Assembly (NCBI RefSeq): GCF_003628535.1
Contig: NZ_RBCI01000001.1
Coordinates: 558,001 to 622,000 of the forward strand
Length of the DNA stretch: 64,000 nt
From: Flavisolibacter nicotianae
GTDB taxonomy: Bacteria; Bacteroidota; Bacteroidia; Chitinophagales; Chitinophagaceae
Direction of reading: 5' to 3'
Of the stretch, positions 45,739-54,094 are shown piece after piece. Position numbers and translations under genes: made by a program. The notes under the pieces are model-generated. The model saw nothing but the letters and a program-made list of their open reading frames with translations, made no database searches and was not told where the DNA came from. Numbering within the stretch: the stretch's first letter is position 1; each line of letters opens with the position of its first letter.

Positions 45739-48609
45739 TTATTGAAGGGTAATCGGAAGGGTTTTCGATTCGCTTTTCACCTGCAGTTTCAGGAAATAGG
45801 TTCCGTTTGCCACGGCCGGTCGTTGCAGCAAAATCTGCCGCTCGCCTTTTTGCAAAAAGCCGTTGTAAACCGTGCGAATATATTGACCCATGTTGTTATA
45901 AAGCAGGATCGTTGTGTTTCCGCTTTGCGGCAGGGCCACATCGACCGTGTAGGCCGACCGTGCAGGGTTGGGGTACAGGTTTACGGCCAGCGCGGTTCCG
46001 TTCCAGGGCACGTTGCTCACCGGCGTAGTTGTCACATTGTTCACATTGCGGTTCACATACACCCGGTATTCGCCGGGCTGCAGGGTAAAGGTTTGCGCAG
46101 CGGTGGTGGCGGTAACGATGCTGTTGTCGAACAGGTTGTACCAGGTACCGGCAGCCGGGAAGGTGAAGGTGCTTGACAACGCCGAAACTTCAAAATTGCC
46201 CAGCACCACCAGGTCGGATGTATCGTTTGCCGTGGTCAGCTTGATCCATTTAAATGCATTGCCCAGGCTTTTATCCACCGTGCCCGTTTGAAAGGCTCCC
46301 GTATACCAGGGATGAAACCGCAGGTTGATCAATTTACCATACGTGCTGTAAAGATTCACCCGGCGCGGGTCGGCAAGAAAATCCCAGCGGATGGGCTTTG
46401 CGCTGACGCGGCAGTCATTGCTGATGGTAACGCCATCCGAACAGGTGTTGATGGAATAATGATAACCCAGTTCGCCAAACTGCCATACCATTTTCGGCCC
46501 TGGAATCGTCAGTAAAAAAGCGGCTGTTAATTCTGCACGCTTCAACGCTGTTGTGGTGTCTTTGATATTGTACCCACTGCCGGCATTGCCGTAGGTAAGG
46601 TTCTTGTACATGATGCGTTCTTCGTCGTGACTTTCGGCATACGTTACCAGGTGCGGATTGGTCCATCCTCTCGCCGTATAAATGCCCCGCGAAAAATCCC
46701 AGCGGTCGTTGTAACCCATCGATGCCTGCGCATAACTGTCATTCAAATTACCCCAGATCAAAAAACCTTTGTCGGCCAGTTCTTTTTCTTCCGTGTTATC
46801 GCAGAAATGTTCGAGGATGGTATAGGCATTCGGATCGGCCGCTTTGATTGCCGCGGCATAGCCGTCCAAAATGGCAATACGGCTTGGATCGTACGCGGAG
46901 AATGTTGCATCATCCGTCGACGGTTTTTGTGTCAGTCCTTTGGAAAAATCAAACCGGTACCCGTCGATCCTGTATTCGGTTAGCCAGTGCTGCAGGACGC
47001 GGTTGAAAAAATATTTTGTGTCTGCGCTTTCGTGGTTGAAGTCGTCGCCGAAGCCAAACGCATGCGGCTGCACCGGGTTGTACCAGGGATTGTTGGCAGC
47101 CGGCCGGTTGTTGGTGGCATCCCAATACAACTGCGCCAGCGGCGAAGGCCCGATCGTGTGGTTCAGCACAATGTCCATGATCACGGCAATGCCGTTCTTG
47201 TGACAGGAATCGATAAATGTTTTCAGGGTGTTTTTAGGACCGTAATATTTATCGGGAGCAAAATAAAACGTCGGGTTGTACCCCCAGCTGTCGTTGCCAT
47301 CAAACTCGTTGAACGGCATGAGTTCAATGGCGTTCATGCCCATCCGCTTGATGTAGGCCAGCGTGTCCTTCAGCGTTTTCCAGTCGTGTGCCGCAACAAA
47401 ATCACGCACCAGCAATTCATAAATGACCAGGCCTTTTTTATCGGGTCGATTGAAGTTGGTCACCGTCCAGTTGTAGCCCGGTTGTGCCGGTTGCAGCACA
47501 CTCACAATACCGGTCGTCTTCCCCGTCGGGTAAGGCTTCAGGTTCGGATAAGTAGACGGTGAAATGTACTGGTCATTGCCGGGGTCGAGGATTTTTTCCG
47601 CATACGGATCCGCGATCTTCAGCACACCATCGACCAGGTATTGAAACGCATATTCGGTTCCTGCCGTAAGGCCCGTGAGGGTCAGCCAGAAAAATTTACC
47701 ATCCGGTGTTTTGTTCATGATGGACTGCGAGCCTTGCGTCCAGTTGTTGAAGTCACCGATCACGGTAACGACGTTTTTACCCGGTGCCCGCAGTACCAGC
47801 GTAACGGAGGTGTTGTCGGCACCATAGTTGAATCCGTCGTGGAGGTTCGCCGGCAGGGCAACAACCGGCGCCGTGCCTACAAAAACGTTGATGGTGTCGT
47901 ATTTCGTTTCGCTGCCCACTGTAGCTTCGGCTATCAACTGCTGGTTGCCGGTTGCTACGATGGAAGTAGTGCCCGAAACAGTGGTGACATTGGTCGCCGT
48001 GGCAATGACGGTTCCGTTGTGATAAAGTTTCAGCGTCGACGCCTGGCTGGCATCAGCGGAAATGGTGACGTTCGTACCAACCGACCAGTTTTGCGTTTCG
48101 GGTGTGGGCACAAATTTCGGTTCACGCGGTGGTGCGGTCAGACGCACCGCCAGCGATGCCGTGTAAACCGGTATGTACATGTTGCTGCCGTCGGTATTGC
48201 GTTGCGCCTTGTCGCCGCTGCCGCTGCGAAAAAGAATGGCAATTTTTTGAATGGATTCCGTGGGATCGGTGATGTTGAAAAAAGCACGCAGGCTGCCGGC
48301 GATGGTATATTTCCATTTGTTGCTCCCCAGCGAAGCCGCCTTCCCGTTGGCAGGTGTCGTGCCCCATTGAAAGGGAACATATTTCCAGTCGTCGCTGTTG
48401 GCGCTTTTGTTTGTAATGACGCCGATGTGCACGTATACATCGCCTGAAAAATTGAGCAGACCCTGGTTGCCTTTGCTGGCATCAACAATGATATCGAGGG
48501 TTTGCGCGGGGTCGGCCTCTTTTGGAAAGGATGGTGTCCAGGTCAGAAGCTGTGCCTGCGAAATCACGGCACTCACAATACACACAAGAAGCAGCAGCAA
48601 TCGTTTCAT
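45739..48609 (-). CDS. Secreted GH13 alpha-amylase-family protein with T9SS sorting domain
   Basis: The 956-residue protein has a signal peptide (ISQAQ end), N-terminal beta-sandwich domains, a CBM48/E-set-like domain (VVTVIGDFNNWTQGSQSIMN region) and a GH13 barrel. The GH13 motifs are DIVLNHT, GYRFDFSKG (nucleophile Asp), TILEHFCD (acid/base Glu) and YAESHDEER (third Asp). The C-terminal ~80 residues are a type A sorting domain (VNLYPNPARSAYTV then GTYFLKLQV). It should be exported by T9SS and act on alpha-glucans such as starch or glycogen at the surface. The promoter region carries the shared GGACACAATGT motif. Confidence 0.92.
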   Translation of the reverse strand: MKRLLLLLVCIVSAVISQAQLLTWTPSFPKEADPAQTLDIIVDASKGNQGLLNFSGDVYVHIGVITNKSANSDDWKYVPFQWGTTPANGKAASLGSNKWKYTIAGSLRAFFNITDPTESIQKIAILFRSGSGDKAQRNTDGSNMYIPVYTASLAVRLTAPPREPKFVPTPETQNWSVGTNVTISADASQASTLKLYHNGTVIATATNVTTVSGTTSIVATGNQQLIAEATVGSETKYDTINVFVGTAPVVALPANLHDGFNYGADNTSVTLVLRAPGKNVVTVIGDFNNWTQGSQSIMNKTPDGKFFWLTLTGLTAGTEYAFQYLVDGVLKIADPYAEKILDPGNDQYISPSTYPNLKPYPTGKTTGIVSVLQPAQPGYNWTVTNFNRPDKKGLVIYELLVRDFVAAHDWKTLKDTLAYIKRMGMNAIELMPFNEFDGNDSWGYNPTFYFAPDKYYGPKNTLKTFIDSCHKNGIAVIMDIVLNHTIGPSPLAQLYWDATNNRPAANNPWYNPVQPHAFGFGDDFNHESADTKYFFNRVLQHWLTEYRIDGYRFDFSKGLTQKPSTDDATFSAYDPSRIAILDGYAAAIKAADPNAYTILEHFCDNTEEKELADKGFLIWGNLNDSYAQASMGYNDRWDFSRGIYTARGWTNPHLVTYAESHDEERIMYKNLTYGNAGSGYNIKDTTTALKRAELTAAFLLTIPGPKMVWQFGELGYHYSINTCSDGVTISNDCRVSAKPIRWDFLADPRRVNLYSTYGKLINLRFHPWYTGAFQTGTVDKSLGNAFKWIKLTTANDTSDLVVLGNFEVSALSSTFTFPAAGTWYNLFDNSIVTATTAAQTFTLQPGEYRVYVNRNVNNVTTTPVSNVPWNGTALAVNLYPNPARSAYTVDVALPQSGNTTILLYNNMGQYIRTVYNGFLQKGERQILLQRPAVANGTYFLKLQVKSESKTLPITLQ

Positions 48610-48626
48610 AAGCGAGTTCTCCGGCG

Positions 48627-48634
48627 CTAAGATA
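48627..48634 (-). promoter_or_regulatory. Candidate -7 element (TATCTTAG) of the GH13-regulator operon
   Basis: On the minus strand the octamer matches TAnnTTTG in seven of eight positions. The shared 11-bp motif at 48655-48665 falls where the -33 element would be, a position suited to repression. Confidence 0.4.
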
Positions 48635-48654
48635 AGAGTATATGTACTTCTTAC

Positions 48655-48665
48655 ACATTGTGTCC
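48655..48665 (-). promoter_or_regulatory. Candidate operator GGACACAATGT upstream of the GH13 gene
   Basis: Identical over 11 bases to the susC upstream motif. The local context acacaatgtgt is a perfect palindrome with one central base, which fits a dimeric regulator. Confidence 0.5.
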
Positions 48666-48835
48666 GGAAAAAATTCCCTATCGTCCCGGCCTACACGCTT
48701 ATAAAAAAACAGTGTGCTTGTGGCACCGAAAGGCGAACCGGTTTTCTGCCGCTACGAAAGTAATGCGGTGAAACCACCGGCAAAAGGTGAAGCCTGTTTT
48801 CAATCCTTCATTCATGTTGTTGCACCTGCAACAAA

Positions 48836-48890
48836 AAACCGGCGTCCTTCTCTCCTGCAAAAACCAGCAGAGAAAAGCGCCGGTGATTTT
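48836..48890 (-). terminator. Terminator downstream of the 48902 gene
   Basis: Arms accggcg (48838-48844) and cgccggt (48878-48884) flank a nested imperfect stem; on the minus strand a T-rich tail follows. Confidence 0.6.
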
Positions 48891-48901
48891 TTTGAATGTC
48901 T

Positions 48902-49345
48902 TTACAGTTTTGCCACCACTTTGCCTTCCGTTGAAACAATCGTTGCCAGTATGCGGCCTTCCGGCAATTCTTTCGCGGTGTAAAACAGCTTGAAGGTTCC
49001 GCTTTTGGCCGTGATGTCCCGCCGGTAAAAGACCATCCGTGAACTGCCGTTTTCACCGTCGCCGAATTCCAGTTTCTTCAGGAGGTTGTTTTTCTCGTCG
49101 GTGATGGTGATCACCCGGTCTTTCCCCGGACGTCCGCAATGGGAGTACTGCACTTCGATCTTGTCGTTGTCGCGGAGCGGGCCGAGGGAAAGTGTTTTGG
49201 CGGATTTGTCGGCATAGACAAATTGCTGGAGCACCTGTTTGCCGTTGAGAAAAATAGCGAAACTATCGCCGCCTCTTTTCGTTGAAAACGACAAAAACAG
49301 CGAACAAAGAGCTGCAGCAAAACAAAGAACAACATGCTTTTTCAT
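48902..49345 (-). CDS. Small secreted protein, unknown function (147 aa)
   Basis: ATG 49345 gives a signal peptide (MKKHVVLCFAAALCSLFLSF) and a mature beta-rich domain with NGKQVLQQFVYADKS, GPLRDNDKIEVQYSHCG and a C-terminal ATIVSTEGKVVAKL. No catalytic motif or known family was recognised. The longer open frame to 49468 is rejected since it puts residues ahead of the signal peptide. It is divergent from ligA. Confidence 0.68.
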   Translation of the reverse strand: MKKHVVLCFAAALCSLFLSFSTKRGGDSFAIFLNGKQVLQQFVYADKSAKTLSLGPLRDNDKIEVQYSHCGRPGKDRVITITDEKNNLLKKLEFGDGENGSSRMVFYRRDITAKSGTFKLFYTAKELPEGRILATIVSTEGKVVAKL

Positions 49346-49564
49346 AAACCATTTTTTTGCGTGAAGAAATCGATGATGAGCCCCTGCCCATCGCTTGTCT
49401 CCACAAAGGAAACCATCGCAAAAACAGTCCGTGCATTTCTTTGACGAAGCGACACAATGCCTCCACATCCGGCTTCTCCGGACGGCTTTGTCAACCCGGT
49501 AAAACGCCGGAAGCAGCCAGAATTTTCTTTCCCGCCAGCCACCGTAAATTTCTATTTTCGCCCC

Positions 49565-51721
49565 ATGTCATCAGGTATAAAAGACGCACAGAAACATACG
49601 GAACAACTGTTGAAAAAAATAAAGGACGGCAAGCTGTCCACAAGCGAGATCGACTCGCTGCGGGATGTGCTGCGCTTCCACGAACATCGTTATTACATCC
49701 AGAACGATCCGCTCATTTCGGATTTCGAATACGATACATTGTTCAAAGGTCTCGAGGCGCTGGAAAAAGAAGCACCGGACCTCGTTACTCCCGACTCTCC
49801 CACCCAACGGGTAGCCAAAGGATTAACCAAAGACTTTCCGGCTGCACCGCACCTGGTGCCCATGCTCTCGCTGGATAACTCGTACGACAGTGAAGATCTT
49901 TTAGACTTCGACCGCAAGGCCAGAGAACTGACAGGCCTAAGCGAAATTGAATATTGCGTCGAGCCAAAATTTGATGGCGCCAGCATTTCGCTCATTTACG
50001 AAAATGACCGCCTGGCCCGTGGCGCTACACGCGGCGACGGCGTTCGCGGCGACGACATCACGCCCAACATCAAACAGATCCGCACCATTCCGCTCTCGGC
50101 CCGTTTTTCTGCGTATGGGTTGCAAACCGTGGAGATCCGTGGCGAAGTGCTGATCAACAAAAACAATTTCAAAAAATTCAACGAGGCCCTGGCCGAACAA
50201 GGCCTGGCGCCACTGGCCAATCCCCGCAATGCTGCGGCCGGCACCCTGCGCATCAAGGATCCCGTGGAAGTGGGCAGAAGAAAACTGGAAGCCTTTGTTT
50301 ACCACGTGAGCTATTATTTAACCGATGACGGATTGCAAATGACAGATGACAGCAAGGATGTTGAAGAGGCTCACACGCCGTCATCCGTCACCCGTCATCT
50401 GCCATCATCGCTCACCACGCATTCCGGTACGCTGGACATGCTCTGGGACCTTGGCTTTCGCAGCCCGGCAAACGAAAAAAAAGTGTTCAGGGGCATACAG
50501 GCCGTGATCGACTATTGCAACGAATTTGAAAAGGAGCGTGACGAACTTCCTTACGAGATCGACGGCATGGTGATCAAGGTGAACGATTTTACCCTGCAGG
50601 ATAAAATGGGCATGACCTCGCACCACCCACGGTGGGCCATGGCTTACAAGTTCAAAGCCCGGCAGGCCACCAGCAAACTGCTCCGCGTCGAGTACCAGAT
50701 CGGCCGCACGGGCAACATTGGCCCGGTGGCCAAAATAGAACCGGTGCACATTGGCGGTGTTACGGTAAGCTCCATCTCGCTTTTTAACGAAGACGTCATC
50801 CGGGAAAAAGACATCCGCATCGGCGATACGGTGTTGGTGGAAAGGGCCGGCGACGTAATCCCTTACATCGTAAAACCGCTGACGGAACTGCGCACCGGCA
50901 ACGAACAGCCGATCAAATTTCCGACGCACTGCCCGTCGTGCGGGGATGAACTGTACCGCTCTCCCGAAGAAGTGGCGTGGCGCTGTGTAAACGCCAGCTG
51001 TCCTGCACAGGTGCTGGAGCGGCTGATGCATTTTGCATCGAAGGATGCGATGGACATCCGCGGACTGGGCGAAGCCAATATCGAAAAATTCTACACTCTC
51101 GGACTGCTGCGCTCCATCCCGCAGATCTACCAACTGGACTTTGAGGCCATCGGAAAGCTGGAAGGCTTTGGCCCGAAATCGATTGGCAATTTGCAATTGG
51201 CCATCAGCAATTCCAAAAAACAACCCCTGCACCGGCTTCTTTTCGCCCTTGGAATTCGCTTCGTCGGCGAAACCATGGCCAAAACCATTGCCAACGCGGT
51301 GGGTCACCTGCTCGACCTTCGGGAGTTCGACGAAGAACGATTGCAGACCCTCGAAGATGTGGGTCCGAAGGTCGCCGGCAGCGTTGTACAGTTCTTCCGC
51401 AATGAAGACAACGTTAAAATGCTCACAGAATTGGAAGACCTCGGCCTTCAGCTAAAAAACGAAAAAAAGGAGGTTGCAAGCGGCGGAAATCTTGATGGTC
51501 AAACGTTTTTGTTCACCGGCACCCTGCACAAACTGAAACGCAGCGAGGCGGAAGAAAGGGTAGAAAAAGCAGGAGGCAAAATTTTGTCAGGAGTAAGTAG
51601 TAAATTAGATTACCTGATTGTTGGCGAAGACGCCGGCAGCAAACTGGAAAAAGCCAAGAAAATTGCTACTATCCGCATCCTGAGCGAAGATCAGTTTCTG
51701 CAAATGCTTGAACCGGCATAA
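49565..51721 (+). CDS. ligA: NAD-dependent DNA ligase LigA with an in-frame insertion
   Basis: The start is ATG 49565, preceded by a TATTTTCG element near 49550. The 718-residue enzyme seals nicks using NAD. The N-terminal Ia domain (FHEHRYYIQNDPLISDFEYD) precedes the adenylation domain with the nucleotidyl Lys in EPKFDGASI (Lys about residue 139). An OB domain (GRTGNIGPVAKIEP), a four-Cys zinc finger (CPSCGDE...CVNASCPAQ), HhH repeats and a C-terminal BRCT domain complete it. Between YHVSYYL and HSGTLDMLWDLGF about 30-35 extra residues are inserted, encoded by a palindromic repeat-like sequence (50324-50410). Most LigA proteins (~670 aa) lack it. Confidence 0.95.
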   Translation: MSSGIKDAQKHTEQLLKKIKDGKLSTSEIDSLRDVLRFHEHRYYIQNDPLISDFEYDTLFKGLEALEKEAPDLVTPDSPTQRVAKGLTKDFPAAPHLVPMLSLDNSYDSEDLLDFDRKARELTGLSEIEYCVEPKFDGASISLIYENDRLARGATRGDGVRGDDITPNIKQIRTIPLSARFSAYGLQTVEIRGEVLINKNNFKKFNEALAEQGLAPLANPRNAAAGTLRIKDPVEVGRRKLEAFVYHVSYYLTDDGLQMTDDSKDVEEAHTPSSVTRHLPSSLTTHSGTLDMLWDLGFRSPANEKKVFRGIQAVIDYCNEFEKERDELPYEIDGMVIKVNDFTLQDKMGMTSHHPRWAMAYKFKARQATSKLLRVEYQIGRTGNIGPVAKIEPVHIGGVTVSSISLFNEDVIREKDIRIGDTVLVERAGDVIPYIVKPLTELRTGNEQPIKFPTHCPSCGDELYRSPEEVAWRCVNASCPAQVLERLMHFASKDAMDIRGLGEANIEKFYTLGLLRSIPQIYQLDFEAIGKLEGFGPKSIGNLQLAISNSKKQPLHRLLFALGIRFVGETMAKTIANAVGHLLDLREFDEERLQTLEDVGPKVAGSVVQFFRNEDNVKMLTELEDLGLQLKNEKKEVASGGNLDGQTFLFTGTLHKLKRSEAEERVEKAGGKILSGVSSKLDYLIVGEDAGSKLEKAKKIATIRILSEDQFLQMLEPA
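50324..50410. repeat. Palindromic repeat-like element inside the ligA coding sequence
   Basis: Left arm with gatgacggat (50324-50333) and atgacagatgac; right arm with gtcatccgtca and ccgtcatctgccatc (50392-50406). The arms are inverted to each other, and the last unit is identical to 32046-32060. The element is in frame and contains no stop codon in the ligA phase. Confidence 0.6.
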
Positions 51722-51780
51722 CTCGTATGCGTAGCGCTTGCAGCGGATCATCATTTTTTTTCGCCTAAAAAGCCTACGCC

Positions 51781-52341
51781 ATGATTAAGAAATTACCGGG
51801 TGAGGTGTGGAAGCAATTGGTTTTCGAGGGTAGCAGGGACCTTCGCAATCGCTACGCCATTTCTACCCAAGGACGGCTCGCCAGTTATAAGCAAAATGTG
51901 CTGGAAGATGGCAAGTTGCTGAACGGCTCACTGACCACCGGCTACCGCACGCTGAACCTGCATCGGCCCGAACGCAAAAGCACCTTGTATCTCCACCGCG
52001 AAATTGCCCGCCTGTTCGTCAAGCGGCCTTCGGCCAAACACAAGTACGTCATCCACAAAAACCACAACAAGCTCGATAACCGGGCCAGCAACCTGCGATG
52101 GGCGACGTTGGAAGAGATGATTCTTCACCAGCAAAAAAGTCCCGCCAAAATTGCCTACAAGAAAAAGCAGGCAGAAAGAGAAGTGGGCCTGAAGCTGACC
52201 GCCACGCAGGTACGCCGCATCAAGGAAATGCTGGCCAACAAAAACCGCCGGCTTACCATCAAGCAAATGGCCGAAAAATACGCAGTCAGCGAGATGACCA
52301 TGTACCGGATCAAAAGCGGCGAGAACTGGGGGCGGGTTTAA
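51781..52341 (+). CDS. NUMOD4/HNH endonuclease-like protein with C-terminal helix-turn-helix
   Basis: The 186-residue protein starts with a NUMOD4 motif (GEVWKQLVFEG then YAISTQGRLASY). An HNH-like region follows (YVIHKNHNKLDNRASNLRWAT). It ends with a helix-turn-helix (TIKQMAEKYAVSEMTMYRIK, about 155-175). This architecture is that of free-standing homing or phage-type HNH proteins. The usual His-Asp pair of HNH is HK-N here, so catalytic competence is uncertain. The gene lies 59 bases downstream of ligA on the same strand and ends next to an inverted repeat block. Confidence 0.75.
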   Translation: MIKKLPGEVWKQLVFEGSRDLRNRYAISTQGRLASYKQNVLEDGKLLNGSLTTGYRTLNLHRPERKSTLYLHREIARLFVKRPSAKHKYVIHKNHNKLDNRASNLRWATLEEMILHQQKSPAKIAYKKKQAEREVGLKLTATQVRRIKEMLANKNRRLTIKQMAEKYAVSEMTMYRIKSGENWGRV

Positions 52342-52346
52342 GTTTA

Positions 52347-52448
52347 CAAGTTCACTGGTTCACGAGTTCACAAGTTGAATGAACAACCCATACCATTTTC
52401 CACCAACTCGTGAACCCGTGAACTTGCGAACTCGTGAACTCGTGAACT
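52347..52448. repeat. Inverted repeat block of gttcac/gtgaac units between the HNH gene and zwf
   Basis: The left arm (52347-52377) holds gttcactggttcacgagttc units, and the right arm (52404-52448) holds four gtgaac units (aactcgtgaac, tandem). The right arm reaches the zwf stop codon. The structure can form a long hairpin and may terminate both convergent genes. Confidence 0.7.
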
Positions 52449-53967
52449 ACTTATCTTTCGGCAGCGTTGTCCAGTGCCGTCCGTCTTTTGCAATGAGCGC
52501 CTCTGCATCTTCGGGGCCCCAGGAGCCGGGTGTGTAGTTGGGAAAATCAACCGGCGGCCTTGTTTGCCACGAATCCAAAATTGGCTGAATGACCTCCCAG
52601 GCTCTTTCTACCTGGTCGGCCCGCATGAACAGCGTGGGGTTGCCTTCGATCACATCCTGCAAGAGCGTTTCATACGCTTCCGGCGCACTATCGCCATAGG
52701 CATCGGTGTAGTTGAACACCATGTCCACAGGCTGCAACACCATCTTGGGGCCGGGCTGCTTGGCCTGGAAACGCAGGCGGATATCCATCTGTGGCTGAAT
52801 GCTGATCACCAGCCGGTTGGGGCGCCAGGTTTCGCCGGCTTCCACCGGGAAGGAAAAATGCGGTGCCGGTTTGAACTGCACCACGATCAGCGTTGTTTTG
52901 GTGGTCATGGCCTTTCCGGTACGCACATAAAACGGCACGTTCTTCCACCGCCAGTTGTCGACATAAAACTTCACCGCGGCAAAGGTTTCCACCGGCGAAT
53001 CAACAGCCACGCCTTTTTCCTGCCGGTAGGCAATGAGTTTTTCGCCGTCGATCCATCCGTCGCTGTACTGGCCACGAACGGCGTTGCGGTGCACAGCGTC
53101 TTTTCGCCAGCAGCGGATGGCTTTCAGAACATCCAGCTTTTTGTTCCGGATCTCATCGGCTGCAAACGATACCGGCGCCTCCATAGCGATCATGCACACC
53201 ATTTGCAGGATGTGGTTTTGGACCATATCCCGTAGGGCGCCGGCACCTTCGTAATAGGACCCCCGCCCTTCGATGCCGATGGCTTCGGCCGCGGTGATCT
53301 GCACATGGTCGATGTAATTGCTGTTCCAGACAGGCTCAAAAAGGGCGTTGGCAAAGCGCAGCGCCAGGATATTCTGCACGGTTTCCTTTCCCAGGAAATG
53401 GTCGATGCGGTAAATCTGCCGCTCTTCGAACATCTGTCCCAACTGGATGTTCAGTTCCTTGGCACTTTTCAGGTCGTGCCCGAAAGGTTTTTCAAACACC
53501 ATCCGCGACCGGGCGGGATTGGTGGTCAGCCCGGCTTGGTGCAGCTTTTCTGCAATCATAGGCACCATCTGGGGGGCCACCGACATGTAGAATACTGCGT
53601 TGGCCTCCTGCTTCCACTCCTCTGCTTTGTCTTTCACCAGCTTCGCCATTTGCTGGTAGGCAGTTTGTTTCGACAGATCGCCTTTGAGATAATCCACGTG
53701 TTTGGAAAAGTTTCGCCAGTGCTCTTCGAGGTTATTCTTGCGGCGCGAAAACTCCTGGATACCTTCTTTGATGAACGTGCGGTAGGTGATATCCGTGTAG
53801 TCGGTTCTTCCAATGCCGACAATAAAAAAATTTTCGGGAAGATAGTTGTCCAGAAAGAGGTTGTACAGGGCCGGTAAGAGTTTGCGGTGGGCCAGGTCGC
53901 CGCTGCCGCCGAAAATGAAAATTACCGTCGACTCTTTCTTCACTTCTTTTTGTGCCGTATCCATCAT
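52447..53967 (-). CDS. zwf: Glucose-6-phosphate 1-dehydrogenase
   Basis: The 506-residue enzyme makes 6-phosphogluconolactone and NADPH, the first step of the oxidative pentose phosphate pathway. The dinucleotide motif FGGSGDLAHRKLLPAL is near residue 20, and the active site RIDHFLGKE lies at about residues 185-193, then KALRCWRKD-type (KAIRCWRKD). ATG 53967 or 53964 start; the codon before is TTG. gnd lies 127 bases upstream on the same strand. No phosphogluconolactonase gene is next to them. Confidence 0.95.
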   Translation of the reverse strand: MMDTAQKEVKKESTVIFIFGGSGDLAHRKLLPALYNLFLDNYLPENFFIVGIGRTDYTDITYRTFIKEGIQEFSRRKNNLEEHWRNFSKHVDYLKGDLSKQTAYQQMAKLVKDKAEEWKQEANAVFYMSVAPQMVPMIAEKLHQAGLTTNPARSRMVFEKPFGHDLKSAKELNIQLGQMFEERQIYRIDHFLGKETVQNILALRFANALFEPVWNSNYIDHVQITAAEAIGIEGRGSYYEGAGALRDMVQNHILQMVCMIAMEAPVSFAADEIRNKKLDVLKAIRCWRKDAVHRNAVRGQYSDGWIDGEKLIAYRQEKGVAVDSPVETFAAVKFYVDNWRWKNVPFYVRTGKAMTTKTTLIVVQFKPAPHFSFPVEAGETWRPNRLVISIQPQMDIRLRFQAKQPGPKMVLQPVDMVFNYTDAYGDSAPEAYETLLQDVIEGNPTLFMRADQVERAWEVIQPILDSWQTRPPVDFPNYTPGSWGPEDAEALIAKDGRHWTTLPKDK

Positions 53968-53981
53968 CAATCTTTTTTATT

Positions 53982-54092
53982 CAGTTCACACGTTCACGGG
54001 TTCACATGTTCACCAGGTGGTTGCCTGCGAAATAGGTTTCTGCATGGCAGTACGCACAACAGGCAAACCCGTGAACATACAAACTGGTGAAC
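53982..54092. repeat. Inverted repeat block of gttcac/gtgaac units between gnd and zwf
   Basis: Left arm 53982-54014 (gttcac units at 53984, 53992, 54000 and 54009) and right arm 54067-54092 (cccgtgaac, tggtgaac) flank a spacer with a nested inverted pair ttgcctg and caggcaa. It matches in kind the block at 52347-52448. Confidence 0.7.
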
Positions 54093-54094
54093 TA

